Notes: generated by a model not told the origin, from the sequence alone. 64,000 nucleotides of DNA from Streptomyces sp. V2I9 (GCF_030817475.1 NZ_JAUSZJ010000002.1:1417501-1481500), one strand, 5' to 3'; shown: positions 1 through 10,798, numbered from the stretch's first letter. Numbers and translations: made by a program.

Positions 1-578
1 TCATCCCGCTGTCCCTGTGGGTGGGCGCGATGGTGGCGTACATGCTGATCCAGCCGCTCAACAGGCGGGCGCTCGCCGCCGGGGCCTCCTCCTGGCGGAT
101 CGCGCTGGCCGGCTGGCTCCCGGTCGCCGCGATCGGCACGCTCCAGGTCGGCGCCCTGATGGCCGTCCTGCACTGGGGCCTCGGCCTCCAGATGACCCAC
201 GCCGCCGGAACGATCGGCTTCCTGGCGCTGGTGACCTGCTGCTTCGCCGCGATCGTGCAGTGGCTGAACGCCTGCTTCGGGGCGGCCGGGCGCATCCTGG
301 TGCTGGTGGTGCTGATGCTCCAGCTGACCTCGGCCGGGGGCACGTACCCCGTGCAGACCAGCCCCGGCTTCTTCGGCGCGATCCACCCGTACCTGCCCAT
401 GACGTACGTCGTCGAGGGGCTGCGCAGGCTGATCACGGGCGGTCCGCTCACCCCGGTCTGGCTGGGCTGCGCGGTGCTGGCGGCCTTCACCGTCGGCGCG
501 CTCGCCCTGACCGCGTTCACCGCCCGCCGCAAGCAGGTGTGGAGCCTGAGCCGGCTGCACCCGGAGCTGAGCCTGTGA
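1..578 (+). CDS. YhgE/Pip-type ABC-2 membrane permease, C-terminal part (5' end outside window)
   Basis: The frame is open from the window edge to a TGA at 576-578, so only about 190 C-terminal residues are present. Several hydrophobic segments are seen, including one rich in Ala/Leu/Val just before the motif YPVQTSPGFFGAIHPYLPMT, which is typical of the last extracellular loop of YhgE/Pip-like ABC-2 permeases. The C-terminus ends in a cytoplasmic basic patch (TARRKQ). Such proteins often sit beside a TetR regulator, as here (54 nt downstream). Substrate unknown. An export or envelope role is inference from the family. Confidence 0.75.
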   Translation, partial: IPLSLWVGAMVAYMLIQPLNRRALAAGASSWRIALAGWLPVAAIGTLQVGALMAVLHWGLGLQMTHAAGTIGFLALVTCCFAAIVQWLNACFGAAGRILVLVVLMLQLTSAGGTYPVQTSPGFFGAIHPYLPMTYVVEGLRRLITGGPLTPVWLGCAVLAAFTVGALALTAFTARRKQVWSLSRLHPELSL

Positions 579-631
579 GCGCGCCCGCGGTCGAGCCGCC
601 GGTCGCCCCGCGGCCTGGAAGAATCCCCTCC

Positions 632-1244
632 ATGGAAAGCAGTGGCAGCACCCGCCGCCAGGCCACCCGGCAGAAGCTCTACGAGGCGGCGGTGACGCTC
701 ATCGCCGAGAAGGGCTTCTCGACCACCACCGTCGACGAGATCGCCGAGCGGGCCGGGGTCGCCAAGGGCACGGTCTATTACAACTTCAAGAGCAAGACCG
801 AGCTGTTCGAGGAGTTGCTCCGGCACGGCGTGGGGCTGCTCACCGCCTCGCTGCGGGCCGCCGCCGAGGAGTGCGCGGAGCGCGGCGGCACCCGCGTCGA
901 GGCGCTGGACGCGATGATCCGCGCCGGACTCGCCTTCATCGACCGCTACCCGGCCTTCACCCAGCTGTACGTGGCCGAGCTGTGGCGCACCAACCCGCGC
1001 CTGGCAGTCCACGCTGCTGGTGGTGCGCCAGGAGGCCGTCGCGGTGGTCGAGGACGTGTTGCGGGACGCGGTGCGCGGCGGTGAGCTGAGCGAGGAGATC
1101 GACATCCCGCTGACGGCCGCGGCCCTGGTCGGGATGGTGTTGGTGGCGGCGCTGGACTGGCAGGCGTTCCAGCCGGAGCGCTCGATCGACGAGGTGCACT
1201 CGGCGCTGTCCCTGCTGCTGCACGGCCGGGTCAGCGGGCGCTGA
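632..1244 (+). pseudogene. TetR/AcrR family regulator, frameshifted after residue ~123
   Basis: The start ATG at 632 opens MESSGSTRRQATRQKLYEAA, then a canonical TetR helix-turn-helix (TTTVDEIAERAGVAKGTVYYNF). After the codons for WRTNPR (up to 1000) the frame changes. Removing one C at 1000/1001 restores WQSTLLVVRQEAVAVVEDVL and runs on to the TGA at 1242-1244 in a different frame, giving a normal-size regulator of about 203 residues. As written, the protein has an intact DNA-binding domain and a scrambled ligand domain. A sequencing error is at least as likely as a real mutation. It probably regulates the adjacent YhgE-type permease (inference from position). A -10-like AAGAAT at 619-624 lies 7 nt before the ATG. 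Confidence 0.8.
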
Positions 1245-1310
1245 GACGGCGGGTCCGTCCGGGAGCCCGCCGGAGCGCCCGACCGGGCGCGGAGTACGTA
1301 CGGCAACGTC

Positions 1311-1368
1311 GAAGACGCCGGCCGCCGGAGTTCGCTTCCCCCGTGAACTCCACCGTGCCGGCGTCTTC
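1311..1368. terminator. Large two-part hairpin after the TetR gene
   Basis: Outer arms GAAGACGCCGGC (1311-1322) and GCCGGCGTCTTC (1357-1368) are perfect complements. Inside them GGAGTTC (1327-1333) pairs with GAACTCC (1345-1351), leaving a C-rich loop. It is probably a terminator for the TetR transcript, or a structured RNA. It is the main feature of the 466-base gene-free stretch 1245-1710. Confidence 0.55.
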
Positions 1369-1552
1369 CGTACCTCCGGAAACCCGTTCCCCGTGACCCC
1401 GTATGTCCCCCGTGGTCCCCGGGCCTCCGTCGTGCACCCCCGTTGCGTCAGGGGTACCGCGCCGTTCCGCCGCCCCGTGCCGGCGGTCCCGGCGCAGCGC
1501 CCCTTCCGTGGTCATCACTCTGCCGTCCGCGCCGGTGGGGGCCCATCCGCGC

Positions 1553-1587
1553 GGGTACTCATCTGTGGTGCTAGGTACGGGTACTCA
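1553..1587. repeat. Direct repeat GGGTACTCA, two copies 26 bp apart
   Basis: GGGTACTCA occurs at 1553-1561 and 1579-1587 in the 1245-1710 gene-free stretch, upstream of the FAD oxidoreductase. A same-face spacing of about 2.5 helical turns could suit a regulator, but I do not recognise the motif. Nothing else in the stretch looks like a gene. Confidence 0.35.
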
Positions 1588-1697
1588 GGGCACCGCCCCG
1601 CACCCTCTTCTCCTGCCGCCGGGTCCGGCGGCGGGAGGGGAAACGCCTGGCCCGGGGGCGGGCCCGGCCTCCCGGCCACGCCTTCGCCGCCGGTCGG

Positions 1698-1703
1698 TAG
1701 AGT
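1698..1703 (+). promoter_or_regulatory. Candidate -10 box for a leaderless FAD oxidoreductase transcript
   Basis: TAGAGT ends 7 nt before the ATG at 1711 and there is no Shine-Dalgarno sequence, which fits leaderless transcription. No good -35 is seen. Confidence 0.35.
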
Positions 1704-1710
1704 CACCGGC

Positions 1711-3225
1711 ATGGCACGCATTGCGGTGATCGGCGCCGGTACGGGCGCGATGGCGGCGGCCGCCCGGCTCGCCGTCGCGGGCGAGAAGGTGACGGTCTAC
1801 GAGCGGTCCGCGAACTACGGCGGCTCGGTCGGCCGCCATGAGCACGACGGCTTCGTCTTCGACACCGGGCCCGGACTGCTGCACCTCCCCGCCGTCCAGC
1901 GGGACCTGTTCGTGAAGACCGGCAAGGAGTCCCTGGAGCAGTGCGTGACGCTGACCCAGGTCGATCCGGCGAGCCGCCATCTCTTCGCGGACGGCACGGC
2001 GGTGTCCCTGCCCAACGCCTCGCGGGCCGGCGTGGCCGCCGCCCTGGACGGGGCTCTGGGCGCGGGCGCCGGGGCGCGCTGGAGCGACTTCATGGACCGG
2101 GCGCGGGACGCCTGGGACCGCTCGCGGCGACCGCTCCTGGAGGAGCCCCTGCGCTCCGACCATCAGGTACTGGGGCGCGATCCGTATCCGGCGGTGCGGC
2201 AGCGGCGGCTGCTGCGCGCGGCCCGGCAGGCGGGCACCGTCGCGGAGATCGGCGCGTGGGAACTGGCGGACGCCCGGCTGGCCGCCCTGCTGGACGGGTA
2301 CGCGCTCGCCCACGGTCTCGACCCGCGCACCGCACCCGCGAGCGCCGCGCTGCTGCCGTACATGGAGCAGACCTTCGGCAGCTGGTACGTCATGGGCGGG
2401 ATGCGGGAGCTGGCCCGCGCGGCGTACGAGCGGTGCGTGGCCCGCCGGGTCGCGTTCGTCTTCGGGGCCGAGGTGGTCCGGGTCGTCGAGAAGGACGGCC
2501 GGGCGGCCGGCGTGGAGCTGGCGGACGGCACGGTGGCCGAGGCCGACCGGGTGGTGCTCGGGGTCCGGCCGCACGCGGGACTGGTGCCGGACCGGCCGGT
2601 GCGGGGCGCGGACGACGTGGCGGTCCGGCCGGGTTCCGGCGCGGGCGCGGCGGGCCGGTTCTCGGTGCTGCTGTCGCTGCGCGGGGGCCGGGAGGCGGAC
2701 GCGGTGCACCGGACCGTGGTGCACAGCGCCCGCGGTGCGGCGGAGCAGGAGGCCGTGTTCGGGGGGCGGGTCGCCGCGCACCCCACGGTGACCGTGCTGC
2801 GGCCCGACGATCCGGCGACCCGGCCGGACGCGGAGCACGAGGCGGTGACGCTGACCGCGACAGTGGCCCCGCAGGGTCCGGTGGACTGGCGGGACGCCGA
2901 GGTGCGGCGGCGGTTCGCTGAGGTCCTGGTGGAGCGGGCGGCGGCAGCCGTTCCGGGGCTGCGGGAGCGGATCCTGCGCACGGAGATCCGCACGCCCGCG
3001 GAGACCGAGGCGGAGACGGGGGCCGAGGGCGGTGCGGTACCGCCGCCCGCGCTGGCCGGGGCGGCGGGGGCGTATCTGCATCCGGGCAACCTGACCCGGC
3101 TGCCGGGGCTGTACCTCGCGGGCGGCTGGGCGCACCCCGGCGGCGGGCTCGCGCACGCCGGGATGTCGGGGGCCCTGGTGGCCGGGCTCGTGGTGGAGGG
3201 CGACGGCTTCCGGGGCTCCCGCTGA
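1711..3225 (+). CDS. FAD-dependent oxidoreductase of the phytoene desaturase/CrtI-like superfamily
   Basis: A 504-residue flavoprotein. The N-terminal dinucleotide-binding motif is IGAGTGAMAAAARLAVAG followed by an acidic/basic beta-strand end (VTVYERSANYGGSVG). The C-terminal FAD motif is LYLAGGWAHPGGGLAHAGMSG, as in CrtI-type desaturases and amine-oxidase-like enzymes. This ATG was chosen because the GxGxxG fold starts right after it. There are no carotenoid biosynthesis genes nearby, so the substrate cannot be named. The gene stands alone and ends inside a strong bidirectional terminator. Confidence 0.8.
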   Translation: MARIAVIGAGTGAMAAAARLAVAGEKVTVYERSANYGGSVGRHEHDGFVFDTGPGLLHLPAVQRDLFVKTGKESLEQCVTLTQVDPASRHLFADGTAVSLPNASRAGVAAALDGALGAGAGARWSDFMDRARDAWDRSRRPLLEEPLRSDHQVLGRDPYPAVRQRRLLRAARQAGTVAEIGAWELADARLAALLDGYALAHGLDPRTAPASAALLPYMEQTFGSWYVMGGMRELARAAYERCVARRVAFVFGAEVVRVVEKDGRAAGVELADGTVAEADRVVLGVRPHAGLVPDRPVRGADDVAVRPGSGAGAAGRFSVLLSLRGGREADAVHRTVVHSARGAAEQEAVFGGRVAAHPTVTVLRPDDPATRPDAEHEAVTLTATVAPQGPVDWRDAEVRRRFAEVLVERAAAAVPGLRERILRTEIRTPAETEAETGAEGGAVPPPALAGAAGAYLHPGNLTRLPGLYLAGGWAHPGGGLAHAGMSGALVAGLVVEGDGFRGSR

Positions 3226-3275
3226 GACCGTTCCGCCGCCGGGTGGCGCGGCCCCCGGCGGCGGAACGGTCTCAG
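3222..3275. terminator. Bidirectional terminator, 22-bp perfect stem containing both stop codons
   Basis: 3222-3243 is the exact reverse complement of 3254-3275, with a 10-nt loop. It lies between two convergent genes, and the stop codons of both (3223-3225 and 3272-3274) are inside the stem. Confidence 0.85.
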
Positions 3276-4189
3276 TAGCGGTACTGCTCGTTCTGGCCGG
3301 TGTCGTAGCCGTTGCCGTACGGGGTGGGCCCGGCGGGCTGCTCCGGCGGCATCGGGGGGTACTGCTCGGCGTCACGCTGCTGCGGGACCCACACCCCGCC
3401 GGGCGGGGTGTCGGTGGCGTACTGCTCCGAGCCGTGGCTCCGGCCGTACGGGTCGGCGTAATTCTGCTGCCCGCCCTGGCCGTTGTGGCCGTCGTGGCCG
3501 TAACCGTCGTAACCCCCGTAGGAGGGGGCTCCGTTGGTGGTGCCGATGTACGGGTCGGAGTAGGCGGCGTAGCTCTGCGGGTCGGCGCCGTAGTCGTACG
3601 TTCCCGCGTAGGGGTCCTGGGCCGGCTGCGGTTCGTAGCCGGGGTAGGGGTCGTACGCGGGGTACTGCGGCTGGGCCGGAGGGGAGGTGTCGTGGCCGGG
3701 GGTCTGGCCGCCGTCGGCGTTCGTGCCGTGACCGGTGGCCCCGTAGACGCCGTACTGGCCGGTGTCGTCGGGCATCGGCTGCGGGGCGTAGACGGACGGC
3801 GTGGGCGGCGCGGCCGGGGGCGTGTCGTACCCGGCGGGCTCGCCGTCCGAGATCTCCAGGCCGGAGACCTCCAGGGTCGGGTCCTTCACCGCGGCGCCCT
3901 CGCCGCCGGACCTGCGCCGGCGGCTCTCGCCCGGATTCCCGCCGATGGCCCAGCCGGTGGAGAAGCCGCGCCGGAAGGACAGCGTCACGAAAGCCTGGCC
4001 GGTGGCGAAGGCGAGCGTGCCGATGACGATGACCGGCACCGACGACAGCAGCACCCCGGCGACCACGCCGAGGAACCCGGCGAAGGCGAGGAGCCGCCAC
4101 CGCAGTCGCGCCTTGTACTGCAACAGCACCTCGCCCAGCAGCCACAGGGCCACCAGACCGAATGCGATGTAGAGGACCGTCCAGCCCAC
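3272..4189 (-). CDS. Membrane protein with a long low-complexity Gly/Pro/Tyr/Gln tail
   Basis: A 305-residue protein. The start is GTG at 4189 (VGWTVLYIAFGLVALW), preceded by the ribosome-binding sequence AGGAGGGGG; longer upstream frames lack one. Two or three membrane helices lie in residues 1-70 (IAFGLVALWLLGEVLL; LLAFAGFLGVVAGVLL; VPVIVIGTLAFATGQAF). They are followed by a basic RRRR stretch and then about 190 residues of repetitive YDPYPGYEPQPAQDPY-type sequence. The tail is probably cytoplasmic and disordered. Function unknown. It is transcribed away from metF and may follow it in one transcript (49-nt gap). Confidence 0.8.
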   Translation of the reverse strand: MGWTVLYIAFGLVALWLLGEVLLQYKARLRWRLLAFAGFLGVVAGVLLSSVPVIVIGTLAFATGQAFVTLSFRRGFSTGWAIGGNPGESRRRRSGGEGAAVKDPTLEVSGLEISDGEPAGYDTPPAAPPTPSVYAPQPMPDDTGQYGVYGATGHGTNADGGQTPGHDTSPPAQPQYPAYDPYPGYEPQPAQDPYAGTYDYGADPQSYAAYSDPYIGTTNGAPSYGGYDGYGHDGHNGQGGQQNYADPYGRSHGSEQYATDTPPGGVWVPQQRDAEQYPPMPPEQPAGPTPYGNGYDTGQNEQYRY

Positions 4190-4238
4190 GCCCGCCCCCT
4201 CCTGCGGCCGTAGCCGCGTCGGCGGCGGATACGACCGG

Positions 4239-5156
4239 TCACGACTGCTTGTGCAGTCCGAGTTTCTCGTAGATTTCGAGCGTAGCCGTCGAGTTGTTGA
4301 GCGTGATGAAGTGCAGTCCGGGTACACCTTCGGACAGCAGCTCCGCGCAGAACTCCGTTGCGAACTCGATGCCAATGGAGCGTACAGCGGCCGGATCGTC
4401 CTTGGCCGCGAGGATGCGCTCTTTCAGCGACTCGGGCACGGTCGCGTTGCTGAGCTGGGAGAACTTTTCCAGCTGCTTGACGCTCGTGAGGGGCATGACC
4501 TCGGGAATCACCGGCGTTTCGCAACCCGCCGCGACCACGCGGTCACGCATCCGGAGGTAGTCCTGCGGGCGGAAGAACATCTGGGTGATCGCGTAGTCCG
4601 CGCCCGCCCGGCACTTGTCGACGAAATGACCGATGTCCGTCTCCCAGTCGGTGGACCGGGGGTGCATCTCCGGGAACGCCGCGACGCCGACGCAGAAGTC
4701 GCCCGACTCCTTGATGAGCCGTACCAGGTCGGCCGCATACTTCACGCCCTGCGGGTGCTCGACCCACTCGCCCATCGGGTCGCCCGGCGGGTCACCGCGC
4801 ACCGCGAGGATGTTCCTGATGCCCGCGTCCGCGTACTGGCCGACCATGTTGCGCAGCTCGGCGACCGAGTGGTTGACCGCGGTGAGGTGGGCGACCGGGG
4901 TGAGCGTGGAGTCCGCCGCGATCTCCTGGGTGGCCTTGACCGTCCCGGCGCGGGTGGAGCCTCCGGCTCCGTACGTCACGGAGACGAAGCTCGGGCGGAC
5001 CGCCTCGACCCGGCGCAGCGCGTTCCAGAGGTTCCGCTCGCCCTTCTCCGTCTTGGGCGCCCAGAACTCGAAGGAGTACGACGTCTTACCGGTCGCTAGC
5101 AGGTCACGCACGGTGCGCGCGTGATCCGTCCTGGTGGAGGGTGTGCCGAGGGCCAT
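4239..5156 (-). CDS. metF: Methylenetetrahydrofolate reductase
   Basis: Converts 5,10-methylene-THF to 5-methyl-THF, the methyl donor for methionine synthesis, using FAD. The 305-residue length matches bacterial MetF. The N-terminus [14 protein letters not shown] holds the catalytic Glu region of the TIM barrel. [22 protein letters not shown] and [12 protein letters not shown] are family motifs for folate and FAD binding. The start ATG at 5156 lacks a Shine-Dalgarno sequence but has a -10 box 6 nt upstream, suggesting a leaderless message. thiE lies 149 nt upstream on the same strand. Confidence 0.95.
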   Translation of the reverse strand: MALGTPSTRTDHARTVRDLLATGKTSYSFEFWAPKTEKGERNLWNALRRVEAVRPSFVSVTYGAGGSTRAGTVKATQEIAADSTLTPVAHLTAVNHSVAELRNMVGQYADAGIRNILAVRGDPPGDPMGEWVEHPQGVKYAADLVRLIKESGDFCVGVAAFPEMHPRSTDWETDIGHFVDKCRAGADYAITQMFFRPQDYLRMRDRVVAAGCETPVIPEVMPLTSVKQLEKFSQLSNATVPESLKERILAAKDDPAAVRSIGIEFATEFCAELLSEGVPGLHFITLNNSTATLEIYEKLGLHKQS

Positions 5157-5162
5157 GAGGGG

Positions 5163-5192
5163 AGGTTAACCAGGGTGTGGACACTCCCCCAA
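5163..5192 (-). promoter_or_regulatory. Candidate metF promoter (leaderless)
   Basis: On the minus strand, TTGGGG (5192-5187), an 18-nt spacer and TAACCT (5168-5163), followed by 6 nt and the metF ATG. Confidence 0.45.
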
Positions 5193-5222
5193 CCAGAGAG
5201 GGGAACTTTGTCTCGTTTTGCC

Positions 5223-5239
5223 GGACTGTTGTCCAGTCC
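5223..5239. promoter_or_regulatory. Inverted repeat upstream of metF, possible operator
   Basis: GGACTG-TTGTC-CAGTCC, 6-bp arms with a 5-nt spacer, about 60 bp upstream of the predicted metF start. The regulator is unknown. It could also be a weak hairpin after thiE. Confidence 0.25.
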
Positions 5240-5305
5240 TCGGACAGCCGCCCGCGCGGCGCGGGGGTCGCCGGGCCGGGCACTCGGGGCGCCCGCGCCC
5301 GGATC

Positions 5306-5956
5306 TCAGAGCGCGCGCGCCCGGATGCGGCGGGACAGTTCGGCGGCGGCGGCGGCCGGGTCGGCGGCCTCGGTGACGGCCCGGACGACGACGACGCGGC
5401 GGGCCCCGGCGTCCAGCACCCGGTCCAGGTTGCCCGCGTCGATCCCGCCGATCGCGAACCAGGGGCGCGGCTGGTCGAGCGAGGCCGCGTAGCGCACGAG
5501 GCCGAGGCCGGGGGCGTGGCGGCCGGGTTTGGTGGGGGTGGGCCAGCAGGGGCCGGTGCAGAAGTAGTCCACGCCCTCCTGGGCGACGGCCACGTCGACC
5601 TCGGCCTCGGCGTGCGTGGAGCGGCCGATGATCCGGCCAGCGCCGATGATCGCGCGGGCGGCGGGGACCGGCAGGTCGCCCTGGCCGAGATGGAGGACGT
5701 CGGCGCCGATGGCGTGGGCGACGTCGGCGCGGTCGTTCACCGCGAGGAGCTTGCCGTGCCGGCGGCAGGCGTCGGCGAGGACGGCGAGGTGCTCCAGCTC
5801 CTCGGCGGCCTCCAGGCCCTTGTCCCGGAGCTGGACGATGTCGACGCCGGAGGCGAGCACGGCGTCCAGGAAGGCGGGCAGGTCGCCCCGGTCCTTGCGG
5901 GCGTCCGTGCACAGGTAGAGGCGCGCGTCGGACAGCTGCTCGCGGGTCGTGGACAT
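5306..5956 (-). CDS. thiE: Thiamine-phosphate synthase
   Basis: Joins HMP pyrophosphate and thiazole phosphate to make thiamine phosphate. The 216-residue TIM barrel carries VDIVQLRDK (pyrophosphate/substrate), [21 protein letters not shown] and the loop [12 protein letters not shown] that closes over the thiazole phosphate, then WFAIGGI near the C-terminus. The ATG at 5956 is preceded by GGGGAG. An in-frame ATG 33 nt earlier lacks this support. The rest of the thiamin set (thiO-thiS-thiG) is about 2.4 kb away on the opposite strand. Confidence 0.94.
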   Translation of the reverse strand: MSTTREQLSDARLYLCTDARKDRGDLPAFLDAVLASGVDIVQLRDKGLEAAEELEHLAVLADACRRHGKLLAVNDRADVAHAIGADVLHLGQGDLPVPAARAIIGAGRIIGRSTHAEAEVDVAVAQEGVDYFCTGPCWPTPTKPGRHAPGLGLVRYAASLDQPRPWFAIGGIDAGNLDRVLDAGARRVVVVRAVTEAADPAAAAAELSRRIRARAL

Positions 5957-5985
5957 CGGTGGCGCTCCCCCGTGGTCGTGACGGT

Positions 5986-6012
5986 GCACGGGCCGCTTCG
6001 GGCGGCCCGTGC
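5986..6012 (-). terminator. Terminator after the Rv2175c-like gene
   Basis: An 11-bp perfect stem (GCACGGGCCGC, 5986-5996, with its complement at 6002-6012) and a TTCGG loop. It sits between the stop of the DNA-binding gene (6033) and the thiE start. Confidence 0.7.
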
Positions 6013-6032
6013 TCCGCTTCCGGTCGTATCGG

Positions 6033-6398
6033 TCAGACGGCGAGCGCCTGGGCGCGGCGCTTCACCTCCGTCCCGCGATTCTCGCTCAGCGCCTGCGCGG
6101 GGGTGCCGGGCAGGGTCGGGTCGGGAGTGAAGAGCCACTCCAGCATCTCTTCGTCGGAGAAGCCGTCGTCCTTCAGGAGGGTCAGGGTGCCTGCGAGGCC
6201 CTTGACCACCTTGTCGCCGTCGATGAAGGCGGCGGGCACCTGGAGCGTCCGGTTCTCCCCACGGCGTACGGCGATGAGCTGGCCCTCCTTGACCAGCTGG
6301 CGCACACGCGTCACCTCGATGTCGAGCATCTCGGCGATGTCGGGAAGGTGGAGCCAGGCAGGGACGAGAGCATCGGTCTTTGCGTCAATCTCGGTCAC
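6033..6398 (-). CDS. Rv2175c-like DNA-binding protein
   Basis: A 121-residue winged-helix protein. The N-terminal half [33 protein letters not shown] is a clear DNA-binding helix-turn-helix. The C-terminal half ([33 protein letters not shown], read as two motifs) matches the Rv2175c fold. The usual start in relatives is this GTG (TEIDAKTD follows). In Mycobacterium the homologue is a substrate of the kinase PknL (established knowledge). Here a Ser/Thr kinase gene lies 4.4 kb away, so a kinase-substrate link is plausible but inferred. Confidence 0.88.
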   Translation of the reverse strand: MTEIDAKTDALVPAWLHLPDIAEMLDIEVTRVRQLVKEGQLIAVRRGENRTLQVPAAFIDGDKVVKGLAGTLTLLKDDGFSDEEMLEWLFTPDPTLPGTPAQALSENRGTEVKRRAQALAV

Positions 6399-6499
6399 GA
6401 GGACAAGCGTGCCATCCAGGACCGACAGCCGGTAGCCGGGCCGACCGTAAGGGGGGCGGACCACGGTGGGCCACGGGCCGCCGGGAGCGGCGGATCCTC

Positions 6500-7735
6500 T
6501 CAGAGAGCGGCGGACTTCAGCGGTACGGCGGGGTCGGCCGCCTTCTCCGGATCGAGGGCGGCCCCCGACTCGATCAGCCTGCGCCCCTGGGCGAGATCGC
6601 GCGGGCGGCCCACCGCCAGCACCGCGACCAGCGCGCCCTCGCGCAGCCAGCACACGGACCAGGCGGCGTCCGCGCCGTCGCCGCGCCACAGCAGGGTGTC
6701 GGCGTCCGCGTGGTGGCCGGCGTACTGCACGAAGCGGCCGAACTGCTCGGACCAGAAGTACGGGACGGGGTCGTGGACGGGCAGCGGCGCGCCGGTCCCG
6801 GCAGCCATGACCGAGGCGGCGGCGGTGCGCGGGCCCTGGAGGGCGTTGTCCCAGTGGTGGACCAGGAGCCGGGTGCCGTAGCGGGCGGAGGGGAAGGAGG
6901 CGCAGTCCCCGACCGCGTACACGTCGGGCAGCGAGGTGCGCAGCGCGCTGTCGGCGGTGACCGAGCCGTCCGGGCCGAGCACGACCCCGGAGCCGGCCAG
7001 CCACCCGGTGGCGGGACGCGCGCCGATGCCGACGACCACGGCCCCGGCGGGCAGCGTCCGGCCGTCCGCGAGGACGACGGCCCCCTCCTCGACGCGTTCG
7101 ACGCGGACCCCGGCGAGGAGTTCGGCACCGCTCTCCGCGTACCAGGCGGCCATCGGGGCGGTCACCTCGGCGGGCAGGGTTCCGGCGAGCGGGCGGGCGG
7201 CGGCCTCGACGACGGTGACCGCGCAGCCCGCGGCGCGGGCCGCGGTGGCGAACTCCGCGCCGATCCAGCCCGCTCCGACGACGACCACGTCGTGCCGCCG
7301 CTCCAGGACGGGCCGCAGCCGGGCGGCGTCGTCGAGCGTGCGCAGCAGATGGACTCCGGGCACGCCCTCGGCGCCGGGCAGGGCGACGGGCTCCGCGCCG
7401 GTGGCGATGATCAGGGCGTCGTACGGCACGGGCCCCTCGACGGTGTCCAGCACATGGTCGGCGGCGCGCAGGGCGGTGACGTCCAGGCCGAGGCGCAGGG
7501 CGATGTCCAGCGCCTCGAAGTCGACGTCGAAGGCGGAGTCCTCGGCCTTGCCCAGCAGCACGGCCTTGGACAACGGCGGGCGGTCGTAGGGCTGGTGGGG
7601 TTCGGCGCCGATCAGGGTCACGGACCCGGCGAAGCCCGCCTCGCGCAGGGCGACGGCGCTCTGCACACCGGCCATCCCCGCTCCGACGATCACGACGTTC
7701 CGGGCGGGGTTGTTCTCCGTCTGCTGCTCGCTCAC
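6500..7735 (-). CDS. FAD-dependent pyridine nucleotide-disulfide/ferredoxin reductase-type oxidoreductase
   Basis: A 411-residue protein with two Rossmann motifs: FAD (VVIVGAGMAGVQSAVALREAG, read from ~residue 14) and NAD(P)H (VVVVGAGWIGAEFATAAR, ~148). PYDRPPLSK and the FAD motif VYAVGDCASF are typical of ferredoxin and rubredoxin reductases that pair with P450s or dioxygenases. The tail HHWDNALQGPRTAA is also typical of this group. No redox partner lies next to it. A perfect 17-bp palindrome 17 nt upstream suggests control by a TetR-like repressor. Confidence 0.9.
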   Translation of the reverse strand: MSEQQTENNPARNVVIVGAGMAGVQSAVALREAGFAGSVTLIGAEPHQPYDRPPLSKAVLLGKAEDSAFDVDFEALDIALRLGLDVTALRAADHVLDTVEGPVPYDALIIATGAEPVALPGAEGVPGVHLLRTLDDAARLRPVLERRHDVVVVGAGWIGAEFATAARAAGCAVTVVEAAARPLAGTLPAEVTAPMAAWYAESGAELLAGVRVERVEEGAVVLADGRTLPAGAVVVGIGARPATGWLAGSGVVLGPDGSVTADSALRTSLPDVYAVGDCASFPSARYGTRLLVHHWDNALQGPRTAAASVMAAGTGAPLPVHDPVPYFWSEQFGRFVQYAGHHADADTLLWRGDGADAAWSVCWLREGALVAVLAVGRPRDLAQGRRLIESGAALDPEKAADPAVPLKSAAL

Positions 7736-7751
7736 CTGTCCACCTTAATCA

Positions 7752-7768
7752 CCTGACGAGTCGTCAGG
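7752..7768. promoter_or_regulatory. Perfect 17-bp palindrome upstream of the FAD reductase, likely operator
   Basis: CCTGACGA-G-TCGTCAGG. The single-base centre cannot form a hairpin loop, so protein binding is more likely than termination. The form resembles TetR-family operators. No dedicated regulator gene is adjacent. Confidence 0.6.
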
Positions 7769-7840
7769 CAGGCGGCTCCGGGGACACCGGACCCCGGGAG
7801 GGCGGGACCCCGGACGTCAGGGCGAGGGCAGGACAGCGCG

Positions 7841-8182
7841 TCAGGACGGCAGTTCCTCCACCACGCTGGTCCCGCTGCCCTCGCGGGACTCCCACGCCCA
7901 CCGCTCCTCCAGCCGCACCCGGCCGTCCGGGAGGTCGACGACGGTGGAGAGGCAGTGCCCGGACGAGGTGCTTCCGTCCTGCTCGAGCTGGACGTAGCGG
8001 AAGTCCAGCGCGTCTCCGTCGCGCGTGCCGACGAGGTGTCCGCGGATCACGTCGCCGCCCGCGTACTCGGCCCAGATCCGGCCGCCCTCCTCGTGGTACG
8101 CGAACCGGGTGCGGGTTCCGACCTGGCCGGGAGCCTGGTCGGCGACGGGTGCGAGGACGAGTCCGTCGAGCGAACGGGCCAT
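7841..8182 (-). CDS. Conserved hypothetical protein, 113 aa
   Basis: A small soluble protein with alternating beta-strand pattern (RTRFAYHEEGGRIWAEYAGG; DVIRGHLVGTRDGDALDFRY; VQLEQDG), predicted to be a small beta-barrel or lipocalin-like fold. No catalytic motif is recognised. It is divergent from the TPP riboswitch leader of the thiO operon, so the two share a control region at 8183-8241. Confidence 0.75.
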   Translation of the reverse strand: MARSLDGLVLAPVADQAPGQVGTRTRFAYHEEGGRIWAEYAGGDVIRGHLVGTRDGDALDFRYVQLEQDGSTSSGHCLSTVVDLPDGRVRLEERWAWESREGSGTSVVEELPS

Positions 8183-8241
8183 GGCGGCTGGCTCTCCCTG
8201 CTGGGCGGTGGGCGGCGGGGTTTAGGGTGGCCACGGTAGAA

Positions 8242-8337
8242 CACTCGCGGGAGCCCGGACGCACCGGGCTGAGAGGGAGGCTGGCCGGCCTCCGACCGTA
8301 CGCACCTGATCCGGGTCATGCCGGCGAAGGGAGGGGC
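8242..8337 (+). promoter_or_regulatory. TPP riboswitch (THI box)
   Basis: The two conserved arms of the THI box are present: GGGCTGAGAGGG (8266-8277) and ACCTGATCCGGGTCATGCCG (8304-8323), followed by GCGAAGGGA. The thiO ATG lies 10 nt after the element, so TPP binding probably hides the ribosome-binding site (AAGGGAGGGGC). Controls thiO-thiS-thiG. Confidence 0.96.
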
Positions 8338-8346
8338 TGGACACCC

Positions 8347-10664
<2,318 letters not shown>

Positions 10665-10798
10665 GGTCTCCCCTACGTTCCGGGGTCCCACCCCCGCCGA
10701 CAGGGGCCCCGCCCACCGCGGGCGTGTCCCTGTCACGGATCGGCTGCAGATCGGCCGCGGGAGCGCCCCGGCCCGTCCTGGGTGTCGGAGGCGGCTCG

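Noticed and set aside
1231..1518. Minus-strand frame after the TetR gene
   Set aside because: No ribosome site, no domain, and overlaps the nested hairpin.
10665..10798. Terminator after thiG
   Set aside because: GC-rich partial pairings only; no convincing stem.
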